Positions 15,262 to 21,636 of a DNA stretch of 22,845 nt are shown piece by piece (the first letter of the stretch is position 1; each line of letters starts with the position of its first letter). The notes under the pieces were generated by a model. That model saw only the letters and a list, made by a program, of their open reading frames with translations. It was not told the origin of the DNA and did not search any database. The translations under genes and the position numbers were made by a program. The DNA comes from Azospirillum brasilense (lineage in GTDB: Bacteria; Pseudomonadota; Alphaproteobacteria; Rickettsiales; UBA3002): assembly GCA_003241645.1 (NCBI GenBank), contig QFOX01000031.1, positions 1-22,845 of the forward strand, read 5' to 3'.

Positions 15262-15579
15262 TTACGCGAGTGAGGGTGGCTCGATGAGACCTTCGGGGAT
15301 GGCGGACTCCGGCATCAGCGCCGTGCCCCAAAACGTGGTGGCGCTTGCTTCGGTGCCAACGGCAGCCGAAGTGTTCTGCGGCAGGTCAGCAATATGATGC
15401 CCGCCCAAAGCGCAGTGAACCGGGAGGTTGGAATCCTTTTTGCCTTGCTCGGTCTTCTTCGTCATCTCGCCGGAATAGAGCGAGCAGGACGGGTCATCGC
15501 ACTGCTCATACGCAACCGCCACCTGGTTGGCGGTGAAGACGAGCAGCGTCAGAATGACTGTAAAAAGTAGGCGCATCAT
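15262..15579 (-). CDS. Small secreted Cys/His protein leading the czc operon
   Basis: A 105-aa protein with a signal peptide (about residues 1-23, LLVFTANQVAVA then YEQC). The mature region has CDDPSC and HCALGGHH motifs, which could bind metal, and ends in PPSLA. I do not recognise the family firmly. Similar short secreted proteins, some of the DUF2946 type, often come before the outer-membrane factor in metal RND operons, so a periplasmic metal-handling or sensing role is a reasonable guess. Two adjacent ATGs exist (15579 and 15576). A -10 element lies five bases upstream of the first, so the mRNA is probably leaderless. It is the first gene of czcCBA plus the CDF gene. Confidence 0.72.
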   Translation of the reverse strand: MMRLLFTVILTLLVFTANQVAVAYEQCDDPSCSLYSGEMTKKTEQGKKDSNLPVHCALGGHHIADLPQNTSAAVGTEASATTFWGTALMPESAIPEGLIEPPSLA

Positions 15580-15584
15580 GGCTT

Positions 15585-15613
15585 GTTATAATTTATTCAC
15601 CCTAGATAAGCAA
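15585..15613 (-). promoter_or_regulatory. Probable czc operon promoter
   Basis: On the minus strand, TTGCTT (15608-15613) and TATAAC (15585-15590) are separated by 17 bases. The -10 is five bases from the ATG at 15579, which places the start of transcription on or within a couple of bases of the start codon. I see no obvious long palindrome here, so the regulator is not indicated. Confidence 0.6.
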
Positions 15614-15670
15614 CTCACTACACTTTACCAATTCTAAGAAATTGAATAATAAGCATGTAAGAAAGAGCAG

Positions 15671-16342
15671 ATGGATAACTTCGAGAACTTTGCAAAAAGA
15701 TTACTTCAAGGAAAAGGCGTAGCCCTTCTGGCATTCGTCATTTTCTTGCTTGTGCTGTTTTTTAAGTACGGCGATTTTGTGGATTCCATAAACCTTAATC
15801 TTAACATGAAAAAGGCCGAAGCGGCGAAAGAAGCCGAGCAGGTCACGCCAGCGAGTGCAGAAGATTCGACAGGACGGCTACGAATAGCAGACATCACCAT
15901 GGCTCCCGTTAAGTTCAAGATGCCTGCCGCATTTTATGTTAATGTTGAAAGCACAGGCCCAGATGATGCCACAGACGTGCGGGTAGTTGTTGATTTCAAG
16001 ACCGCTGAAATCGTTGAAAAAGATATTCGGTCAACCGCGCTTTGCCGGTTCAAGAACGTTATTGGGCAATCGGTGTCTACTGTCGAATGCCCCCGGCTCC
16101 CAAAAGGCGAATCGGTGGGGTTATACTTTTTCTTATCTACGCCATCTTTTGGAAAAATAACTGCAACGGCATCAAACATGCCTTCGGCGAAAACGGCGAC
16201 TAGTGGTCAAGCCTCCAACGCCGTTGATGGCTTGCAGCCCGCAGATGTATTCCAATGGATTTTTGTTGGTATGGTCTGCCTGCTTATGCTGGTCGCGGGG
16301 TGCCGCTTGGCTCGATTCTTGGCGTTCGGCAAGTTTGAGTAA
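15671..16342 (+). CDS. Hypothetical membrane-anchored protein
   Basis: I do not recognise this 223-aa protein. It has an N-terminal membrane helix (about residues 17-32, GVALLAFVIFLLVLFF), then a charged linker (AAKEAEQVTPASAED). An extracytoplasmic domain of probable beta-strand character follows (about 68-165, containing two cysteines, in LCRFK and VECPR), and a second helix lies near the C-terminus (about 190-208, WIFVGMVCLLMLVAGCRLA). A purine-rich AAGAAAGAG stretch comes just before the ATG. The gene is visibly more AT-rich than its neighbours and stands alone, divergent from the czc operon and directly beside the tRNA-proximal repeats, so it may be recently acquired cargo. Confidence 0.65.
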   Translation: MDNFENFAKRLLQGKGVALLAFVIFLLVLFFKYGDFVDSINLNLNMKKAEAAKEAEQVTPASAEDSTGRLRIADITMAPVKFKMPAAFYVNVESTGPDDATDVRVVVDFKTAEIVEKDIRSTALCRFKNVIGQSVSTVECPRLPKGESVGLYFFLSTPSFGKITATASNMPSAKTATSGQASNAVDGLQPADVFQWIFVGMVCLLMLVAGCRLARFLAFGKFE

Positions 16343-16343
16343 T

Positions 16344-16364
16344 TGCGGCAATGGTGCGGCAATG
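16344..16364. repeat. Tandem TGCGGCAATG repeat near tRNA-fMet, possible integrase arm sites
   Basis: Two exact copies of TGCGGCAATG (16344-16353 and 16355-16364) occur 11 bases apart, close to one helical turn. They lie 48 bases from the 3' end of the initiator tRNA gene. Short direct repeats at this spacing beside a tRNA 3' end resemble arm-type binding sites of tyrosine recombinases. No experiment or second att copy supports this in the window. Confidence 0.45.
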
Positions 16365-16412
16365 AGAATTGGATGGGGATTTAGCTGAAAGCCGGAAAGT
16401 GGCTGTTGCTGG

Positions 16413-16489
16413 TGGTTGCGGGGGCCGGATTTGAACCGACGACCTTTAGGTTATGAGCCTAACGAGCTACCGGGCTGCTCCACCCCGCG
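16413..16489 (-). tRNA. Initiator tRNA-fMet (anticodon CAT)
   Basis: This is a 77-nt tRNA gene including the encoded CCA. On the minus strand it begins CGCGGGG and ends CCCCGCA plus ACCA, giving the unpaired C1-A72 that marks initiator tRNAs. The anticodon stem-loop reads GGCTCATAACC with CAT, and the T-arm contains GGTTCAAATCC. The D-arm AGCAGCCCGGTAGCT matches bacterial initiators. The 3' end faces the metal-resistance island, the side where integrated elements normally sit. Confidence 0.97.
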
Positions 16490-16500
16490 TCACCAATCAT

Positions 16501-16532
16501 GCGGGCATCTGCCCGCGCCCGCACTGTGCGGG
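16501..16532. repeat. Two tandem GC-rich palindromes
   Basis: GCGGGCA-TC-TGCCCGC (16501-16516) is followed one base later by CCCGCAC-T-GTGCGGG (16518-16532). Both have perfect 7-bp arms with very short centres. They lie upstream of tRNA-fMet and downstream of nothing obvious. There is no T-tract, so they are not a standard terminator. Confidence 0.6.
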
Positions 16533-16660
16533 AGGCGGCTAATTAACCCAATTGCGCTGCACTGGCAAGCCTTATCTGCAGATGCACGGCAGGACGCGCG
16601 CCGCACTGGCTTTTTATAGCGCGCCCGCTAAGATCGCATCCCATGAATGGAGGAATCGAT

Positions 16661-17305
16661 ATGCGCACCGCTTTGCTCACCCTGGCCCTGCTATCCACCA
16701 CCGTTGGCATGGCCAGCGCCGCCACCGCGTCTTTGCAGGTCGAGGTCGAAGGCATCCAGCAGGATAACGCCATTCCCGAAACCTTCGCGCTCTGTAAACC
16801 CACGACCGACGGCAAGAGCACCGCTGGCACGAACCAACGCCCCACCCTGCGCTGGAGCGGTGCGCCGGAAGACACGAAATCGTTCGCGGTCATCGTAAAG
16901 GACCCGGATGTGCCTGCCGATTTCGCCGATGCCGACAAGGAAGGCAAAACCGTGGCCAAGGATGCCCCGCGCCAGCTTTTCTACCATTGGGCGGTGACTG
17001 GCATTCCCGCTTCACAGACCGAACTGAAGGGCGGTGATGCAAAAACGCCGCCTCGCCTGGGCACGCAGCACGTCAATAGCCTCGGCACCTATGTGCCCAC
17101 GCCCGCGCAATATGGCGGCCCCTGCCCGCCGTGGAACGACGCGCGCACCCACCGTTATCATTTCACCGTGTATGCGCTGGATAAGGATTTCCGCGTGAAG
17201 AAAGAGGCAAGCGCTGCCGATGTCGAGAAGCAATTGCAGGACCATGTGCTGGCCAGTGGCACGGTGACCGGCAGCTACAGCCTGAATGCGGCACTGAAAC
17301 CGTAG
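16661..17305 (+). CDS. YbhB/YbcL (Raf-kinase-inhibitor-like PEBP) family secreted protein
   Basis: A 214-aa protein of the phosphatidylethanolamine-binding-protein superfamily, bacterial YbhB branch, with unknown physiological ligand. The signal peptide is residues 1-20 (TLALLSTTVGMASA). The conserved PEBP motif DPDVP (81-85) and the HW pair (109-110) of the ligand pocket are present, as are YGGPCPPW and HRYHFTVYALD. I chose the ATG at 16661 because GGAGGAA lies just before it; the ATG at 16643 lies upstream of that ribosome binding site. It stands alone between tRNA-fMet and the tRNA-Ser remnant region, so it appears to be chromosomal or cargo between two integration sites. Confidence 0.92.
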   Translation: MRTALLTLALLSTTVGMASAATASLQVEVEGIQQDNAIPETFALCKPTTDGKSTAGTNQRPTLRWSGAPEDTKSFAVIVKDPDVPADFADADKEGKTVAKDAPRQLFYHWAVTGIPASQTELKGGDAKTPPRLGTQHVNSLGTYVPTPAQYGGPCPPWNDARTHRYHFTVYALDKDFRVKKEASAADVEKQLQDHVLASGTVTGSYSLNAALKP

Positions 17306-17369
17306 AGGTCTGCGTCAGTATATCCCGGTATCGGGTTATACCGTGGCTTGCCACCGGGTTGCGCCGAAC

Positions 17370-17387
17370 TGTCCCAGAAGTGTCCCA
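17370..17387. repeat. Direct repeat pair of TGTCCCA, left set
   Basis: Two TGTCCCA copies (17370-17376 and 17381-17387) are spaced exactly 11 bases apart. The same 11-base arrangement recurs at 17714-17731 on the other side of the tRNA-Ser fragment. Such helically phased repeats flanking a tRNA remnant resemble recombinase or excisionase arm sites. Confidence 0.5.
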
Positions 17388-17407
17388 TGGCGCATTTTTA
17401 GGGGCGG

Positions 17408-17558
17408 TGGCGGATGGGGTGAGATTGACTCGCTACGCTCGCCTTCCCTCGCGCGGTTGCGCTCGTGATCGAATGCGTTCTGCACCAACCACTCCCTTCC
17501 GCATCACCATGCCGCCTGCTTGATGGCAGGCGATGGTGCTGGCGGATGGGGTGAGATT
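17408..17558. repeat. 19-bp direct repeat of a tRNA-Ser 3' end, possible att duplication
   Basis: TGGCGGATGGGGTGAGATT occurs at 17408-17426 and again at 17540-17558, with 113 bases between. The sequence is the reverse of a tRNA-Ser acceptor/T-arm 3' end including CCA. The left copy stops matching inside the T loop; the right copy continues through the T arm, variable arm and anticodon loop. This is what remnants of two integration events at a tRNA-Ser gene would look like. Confidence 0.6.
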
Positions 17559-17596
17559 CGAACTCACGGAGGCTTGCACCTCGGCAGTTTTCAAGA
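17540..17596 (-). pseudogene. tRNA-Ser(TGA) 3' fragment
   Basis: On the minus strand the sequence runs from the anticodon loop CTTGAAA (anticodon TGA) through the 3' anticodon stem, a class II variable arm (GAGGTGCAAGCCTC), the T-arm (GTGAGTTCGAATCTCAC) and the 3' acceptor half to CCA. The 5' half of a tRNA-Ser is missing: the sequence before the loop neither pairs with the remaining stem nor resembles a D-arm. A break exactly at the anticodon loop is typical of an attachment site used by a tyrosine recombinase. It cannot be a working tRNA. Confidence 0.8.
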
Positions 17597-17713
17597 GTAA
17601 CTCTCCTTACTCCCGGCAACCGCCGACAACCCACCGCGACACGAAAACCAACCGCTTCCCATTCTGGTGGTTTTGCCACCGCTTGTCAAAAGTCGTGCAT
17701 ATTCGTGCCGAAG

Positions 17714-17753
17714 TGTCCCACAACTGTCCCATCCGGGACATTTCGGGACAGTT
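17714..17753. repeat. Clustered TGTCCC direct and inverted repeats, right set
   Basis: TGTCCCA at 17714-17720 and 17725-17731 (11-base spacing) is followed by GGGACA at 17735-17740 and 17745-17750 (10-base spacing). The outer part is a perfect dyad, AACTGTCCC (17722-17730) with GGGACAGTT (17745-17753). The whole non-coding stretch 17306-17840 holds only these repeats, the tRNA-Ser pieces and a few short imperfect hairpins near 17315-17355; I see no gene in it. Confidence 0.6.
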
Positions 17754-17840
17754 GGTTTGAATGCCAAATATGCGGTTAGAGTCTAAGAACTGCGCGGGGC
17801 GCACCTAACGACTTCGACATTGTGAATACCGTCGCAGCAC

Positions 17841-18389
17841 TTACTTCATCGCACAAAAGCTAGTCGATACGCGCTGGTTCCACGGCATACGCGCCATGAG
17901 CAGTGCAAGCCCGCAGAAGCCGGTCGCGCCTGCGATGGCCAGGCCGACACCGATCAGGCCAGTGAGCAGGAAAAACGCGGGCGTGAGGAAATAGCCCAGA
18001 GCACTGCCGGTGATGAGCAGCAGGCCGATGGTCAGCTGCACCTGGCGATCAAGCGGCAGGAAGGCTTTGCCGGAACTCGCCACCGTCAGCCCCGCCGCGC
18101 GCCATGCTTCGATGCCGCCTTCAAGGTTGTAAATGTCGAGCGTCGGGTCTTCCGCCAGCAACTTTTCGCAGGCCGAACCGCCACGCCCACCTTTGCGGCA
18201 ATGAATCACCAGCTTCTTGCCGGTGCAGTTCGGTAATGCCGATTTACTTACGCCGCCCAGCGGCAGCAAGGTTGCGCCCTGAATGTTCTCGGCGGCATGT
18301 TCCGCCGGTTCGCGTACATCCACCAGCACGGCTTCGCGCGCCTCCAGCCATTGTTTCAAGGTTTTTGCATCAACGGTTTTTAGTGCCAT
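17841..18389 (-). CDS. Rhodanese fused to DUF2892 membrane domain (YgaP-like)
   Basis: A 182-aa protein. The N-terminal rhodanese domain (about 1-108) has VDVREPAEH (23-31) and the active loop HCRKGGRG, with C64 as the persulfide-carrying cysteine. The C-terminal DUF2892 part (about 118-172) has two helices (LTIGLLLITGSALGYFL and AFFLLTGLIGVGLAIAGATG) that anchor it in the inner membrane. It is organised like E. coli YgaP, which moves sulfane sulfur. I chose the ATG at 18389, preceded by AGGAG; a longer frame would run into the regulator gene. It lies 29 bases after the BigR-like regulator and is probably co-transcribed with it, giving a sulfide/persulfide detoxification unit. Confidence 0.9.
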   Translation of the reverse strand: MALKTVDAKTLKQWLEAREAVLVDVREPAEHAAENIQGATLLPLGGVSKSALPNCTGKKLVIHCRKGGRGGSACEKLLAEDPTLDIYNLEGGIEAWRAAGLTVASSGKAFLPLDRQVQLTIGLLLITGSALGYFLTPAFFLLTGLIGVGLAIAGATGFCGLALLMARMPWNQRVSTSFCAMK

Positions 18390-18418
18390 TGGTTTAGACT
18401 CCTCTAAAGCAGTTCTGC

Positions 18419-18733
18419 CTAGCGGCAGTAGATCAAGTGCAGCACCGAAAGCAGCGCCTGCGCTTCCATGCTGCAAATACGGTAATAGACCGAAAGCCCG
18501 CGCTTGTCGGATTCCACCAGCCCGGCTTCGCGCAGCTTGGCCAAATGCTGGGAGAGCGCGGATTGCGATAAACCAACCGCTTCCGCCAGCTCGCCCACCG
18601 TTTTTTCGCCAGACACCAGATGACAGAGCACCATCAGTCGGTTGGCATTGGCGAGCTGCTTCAGCAACGCCTCGGCCTGTGCGGCATTCTTCTGCATTTG
18701 TTTAATCGGGAGGGGCTGTGGTGTGTTGTTCAT
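18419..18733 (-). CDS. BigR/SqrR-like persulfide-responsive ArsR-family repressor
   Basis: A 104-aa winged-helix protein. The DNA-binding helices are VGELAEAVGLSQSALSQHLA (about 46-65), followed by the wing ESDKRGLSVYYRI. C37 (in VLCHLV) and C103 (in IYCR) are 66 residues apart, exactly the spacing of the sensing pair in SqrR (C41/C107) and BigR (C42/C108), which form a polysulfide bridge and release DNA. A third cysteine, C87, lies in YYRICSM. The gene precedes a rhodanese, the expected target. It is divergent from an AhpD-like gene, with both promoters covering one palindrome. The predicted transcription start coincides with the ATG. Confidence 0.9.
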   Translation of the reverse strand: MNNTPQPLPIKQMQKNAAQAEALLKQLANANRLMVLCHLVSGEKTVGELAEAVGLSQSALSQHLAKLREAGLVESDKRGLSVYYRICSMEAQALLSVLHLIYCR

Positions 18734-18734
18734 G

Positions 18735-18768
18735 TTGACATTGTATTAGTAGTCACTAAGATAGTCAA
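18735..18768. promoter_or_regulatory. Overlapping divergent promoters with shared operator, bigR-like / ahpD-like
   Basis: Leftward: TTGACT (18763-18768), 17 bases, TACAAT (18740-18745), starting on the regulator's ATG at 18733. Rightward: TTGACA (18735-18740), 16 bases, TAAGAT (18757-18762). Between them lies the palindrome TTAGT-AGTC-ACTAA (18746-18759). A single bound regulator dimer would shut both. Confidence 0.72.
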
Positions 18769-18800
18769 TAGCGTCATTCACCGCAAAAACGAGGCAAGAT

Positions 18801-19163
18801 ATGGAAAAGAACTATCCCGAAATCACCAAGCGCATTAGCAGTAATATGAAAGTGCTGCGCAAAGACATCGCCGATACCATGCAGGGCTTCTCCGCTATGG
18901 CGCAGGCTGCAGCGAAGGACGGTGCGCTGGATAAAAAGACCAAAGAATTCATTGCGCTCGCTATCGGCGTTTCCACCCGCTGTGACGGCTGCATTGGCTT
19001 CCACTCCGAAGCGCTTGTGAAACTCGGCGCTACCCGCGAAGAGTTCGAGGAAGTGCTGGGCATGGCCGTGTATATGGGCGGTGGACCATCGCTGATGTAT
19101 GCCGCCGATGCTATGATGGCGTTCGAGCAGTTCATGGCAAAGGCGACAGAAGTGGCAGCATAG
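18801..19163 (+). CDS. AhpD-like / carboxymuconolactone decarboxylase family protein
   Basis: A 120-aa all-helical protein of the AhpD/CMD superfamily. The redox motif CDGCIGFH gives C61, C64 and H68, with E49 in KEFIALAIG, the proton-relay set known from AhpD. It is therefore more likely a thiol peroxidase partner than a true decarboxylase. The ribosome binding site GAGG is well placed. It is transcribed away from the persulfide-sensing regulator through overlapping promoters, so induction by sulfide or oxidant stress is a reasonable inference. A 37-codon ORF starts directly after its stop. Confidence 0.9.
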   Translation: MEKNYPEITKRISSNMKVLRKDIADTMQGFSAMAQAAAKDGALDKKTKEFIALAIGVSTRCDGCIGFHSEALVKLGATREEFEEVLGMAVYMGGGPSLMYAADAMMAFEQFMAKATEVAA

Positions 19164-19277
19164 ATGGAGCAACTCTCGCTTCTTCAGAAATCTTCAGATT
19201 GTGTAACCGAGACGGAACTGAGCGACATGGCGCTGGCGGCAATAATGGAGCTTAGGAAAAAGCCCAAAGTTGAATAA
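19164..19277 (+). CDS. Possible 37-aa small protein downstream of ahpD-like gene
   Basis: The ATG follows the stop of the AhpD-like gene with no gap, and the reading frame runs 37 codons to TAA. The peptide is acidic to start (SSDCVTETELSDMALAAIME) and basic at the end (LRKKPKVE), consistent with one amphipathic helix. No independent ribosome binding site is visible, so translation would depend on re-initiation. Function unknown. Confidence 0.4.
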   Translation: MEQLSLLQKSSDCVTETELSDMALAAIMELRKKPKVE

Positions 19278-19323
19278 AATCCGTCAGCGACGATCGTTAG
19301 GTCGAGAAACGTTAAGCCAGATA

Positions 19324-20589
19324 CTAAATCTCGCTTTCCGTGCCTGGGGATACGGTGATGAGGCGCACACCGCGCGCATGCGTGAGATACGACCAAAGCC
19401 AGTCGCAAGCGACGACTATGCGGTTACGGAACCCAACCAATGGCATCAGGTGGACGATGCCCCACAGCCACCACGCCAGCAGGCCGGAACATGTCGTCCA
19501 CGGGAATTGGGCAACGGCTTTACCGCGACCGATGGTCGCCATCGTGCCGTAATCTTTGTAAACGAATGCTGCCGGTGCGGGCTTGCCCTGCAACCTAGCC
19601 AGAATAACCGAGGCTGCATAGTTGCCTTGCTGCATGGCGGCAGGGGCCAGTCCCGGTACGGGCGTGCCGTTGGGATTTTGCACGGCAGCCGTGTCCCCGA
19701 TCACAAAAATATCGGGATGCTGTTCGACCGTCAGGTCTGGCTGTACCGCAATGCGCCCGGCGCGGTCGCCGGAGAGTTGTAACCATTCGGCAGCAGGCGA
19801 TGCCTTCACACCGGCAGCCCATAGAATGGTGCGGGCTGCGATCCACTCTTCTCCCAGCCGCACCCCTTCGCGTGTACATTCCTGAACGGCAAGCCCGGTG
19901 CGCACCTCCACCCCAAGTTTGGCAAGGTCGGCGGCAGCACGGGCAGAAAGTCGGGGTGTAAAAGGTTTCAGCAGGCGGTCGCCCCCTTCGGCAAGAATGA
20001 CGCGGGCATTGGCGGGATTGATGCGGCGGAACTCGCCCCGCAATGTGTGGTGCGCCAGTTCTGCAATGGCTCCGGCCAATTCAACGCCAGTGGGCCCGCC
20101 GCCAATAATCACGAAGGTGAGGCATGCCTGTTGTTCTTGCTCGGTCACGGCAATCTCGGCCCGCTCAAATGCGGAGAGGATGCGCTGGCGGATGGCGGTG
20201 GCATCCTCGATGGATTTCAGGCCGGGGGCATAGTCGCTCCATGCCTCATTGCCGAAATAGGCGTGGGTGGCCCCCGTGGCTACAATGAGATAGTCATAGG
20301 CCAGCTCCCCCTTTGCCCCGTAAATACGGTGTTGCTCCTTGTCGATACCGGTGACATTGCCAAGCACCACGGTGCAGTTGCGCTGCTTACGCACGATGGT
20401 GCGAATGGGCTGGGCGATTTGTGCAGGAGAAAGCGCCGCCGTCGCCACTTGGTAGAGTAAGGGCTGGAACAGGTGGTAGTTTCGCCGGTCGATCAGGAAA
20501 ATTTCGGCATCGGCATTCTTCAGGGCGCGTGCGGCGGCCAGACCGGCGAATCCGGCACCGATAATGGCAATGCGTTTTTTATCGCTCAT
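19324..20589 (-). CDS. ndh: Type II NADH dehydrogenase (NDH-2)
   Basis: A 421-aa single-subunit flavoenzyme that passes electrons from NADH to quinone at the inner face of the membrane without pumping protons. Two Rossmann motifs are present: IIGAGFAGLAAA near residue 9 for FAD, and VIIGGGPTGVELAG near residue 160 for NADH. The quinone/FAD segment DTAAVQN...LAPAAMQQG matches the family. The hydrophobic C-terminus (GLLAWWLWGIVHLMPLVGF and on) provides membrane attachment. A good AAGGAGA ribosome binding site precedes the start. It lies 12 bases after the LpxR-like gene and is the last gene of the ackA-fabI-lpxR-ndh cluster. Confidence 0.93.
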   Translation of the reverse strand: MSDKKRIAIIGAGFAGLAAARALKNADAEIFLIDRRNYHLFQPLLYQVATAALSPAQIAQPIRTIVRKQRNCTVVLGNVTGIDKEQHRIYGAKGELAYDYLIVATGATHAYFGNEAWSDYAPGLKSIEDATAIRQRILSAFERAEIAVTEQEQQACLTFVIIGGGPTGVELAGAIAELAHHTLRGEFRRINPANARVILAEGGDRLLKPFTPRLSARAAADLAKLGVEVRTGLAVQECTREGVRLGEEWIAARTILWAAGVKASPAAEWLQLSGDRAGRIAVQPDLTVEQHPDIFVIGDTAAVQNPNGTPVPGLAPAAMQQGNYAASVILARLQGKPAPAAFVYKDYGTMATIGRGKAVAQFPWTTCSGLLAWWLWGIVHLMPLVGFRNRIVVACDWLWSYLTHARGVRLITVSPGTESEI

Positions 20590-20601
20590 CTATCTGTCTC
20601 C

Positions 20602-21633
20602 TTAAAACCGATATCCAAGACCTACGGCACCGAATATGTCGGGTTTATCCTGTCCCTTAAATTCTTCAGAACGCCAGTTTAATGTATAGGTGAGCTGGGT
20701 GCGGCCATAGGTGAAGGCAACGCCGATATTGGCATCGCCGACCGCGTATTTCTTATCGACCGACGGACTATCGCGGAAGGTATTCCCGTCGAGGAAGATA
20801 TTGCGCGCCACCGCCCGGCCTTCGAGGCCTGCAAAAACAGACCATGCGAATTCATTTTCAGGAACGGAGAAATAGCCGCTTCCCGGCATCGCGGGGCGAA
20901 CGCGCAGTGGTGAACCTTGCCATTGATATTTCTGGGGCACCAGCTGGAACATCACCCCTGAATTGGCATAGGTATAAATGTTTCCCACGGTCGCCCCGAC
21001 GTAAGGAGAGGCACGGAAATAGAGGTTGCTGATTTGGGCGGTATACATCTCTGGCCATAGACGCTGCGCGGAAAGCATCAACCCCGGCTCGTTTTTAAGC
21101 TGGTGATCCCAACCGGCGGGGCGGTCGCTATCGGTGAGGCGATGCACGAATTTCTGGGTTTCTTCGCCCAGTGCCATGGGCCCAACAACACCTAAGGTGG
21201 TTTCCATGTCATCGATGTGATTGTCCGTCAATGTGGACATGCCAATGGAACCATAGAGAAAGCCCGCATAAGGACGATCATTCGGGTCGGGATTTTTTTG
21301 CAGGATATTTCTGGGGGTGTAGAGATTCTGTCCCAACGAATAATAGACCGAAGTTGTTTCATTGATGCTGAAACCTGGAAGATAATCATCGATAAAGCGG
21401 GCAATTTTTGGTGGATTGGCACTGGTATCGAGCCAGCCGATGCGTGTACCGTTGGTGTAGTGCTGGTCGGTGCCTGCGCCGAATAAATCATTTTCTTCGG
21501 TGATGGTCAGGAACTGCTCCCTTGGTTTGTTGCCAAGTTCGCGGATGGCCTTTTGTTCCAGGGTTTCCTCTGCGTTCGCCGTCACAGGTAGCAACGCAGC
21601 CCATGCACATAATACCCAGAGCTTGGGGCGCAT
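20602..21633 (-). CDS. LpxR-family (DUF2219) outer-membrane lipid A deacylase
   Basis: A 343-aa outer-membrane barrel protein with a signal peptide (1-21, LLPVTANA before EET). The family signatures are clear: ENDLFGAGTDQHYTNGTRI (about 47-65, including the N-D pair and TNG) and DRPYAGFLYGS (about 118-128). It ends in the barrel-terminal phenylalanine (VGLGYRF). Salmonella LpxR removes the 3'-acyloxyacyl chain from lipid A; this protein probably does something similar, but substrate and activity are unproven. It begins three bases after the fabI stop and is followed by ndh, so it is co-transcribed with acyl and acetate metabolism genes. Confidence 0.9.
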   Translation of the reverse strand: MRPKLWVLCAWAALLPVTANAEETLEQKAIRELGNKPREQFLTITEENDLFGAGTDQHYTNGTRIGWLDTSANPPKIARFIDDYLPGFSINETTSVYYSLGQNLYTPRNILQKNPDPNDRPYAGFLYGSIGMSTLTDNHIDDMETTLGVVGPMALGEETQKFVHRLTDSDRPAGWDHQLKNEPGLMLSAQRLWPEMYTAQISNLYFRASPYVGATVGNIYTYANSGVMFQLVPQKYQWQGSPLRVRPAMPGSGYFSVPENEFAWSVFAGLEGRAVARNIFLDGNTFRDSPSVDKKYAVGDANIGVAFTYGRTQLTYTLNWRSEEFKGQDKPDIFGAVGLGYRF

Positions 21634-21636
21634 ATT

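Noticed and set aside
17533..17760. Plus-strand 75-codon ORF over the tRNA-Ser fragment
   Set aside because: Its N-terminal half is simply the antisense of the tRNA fragment; this reading is a common false gene at tRNA-Ser sites, and it has no ribosome binding site.
19278..19323. Terminator after ndh
   Set aside because: Only a weak imperfect stem without a clear T-run is visible.
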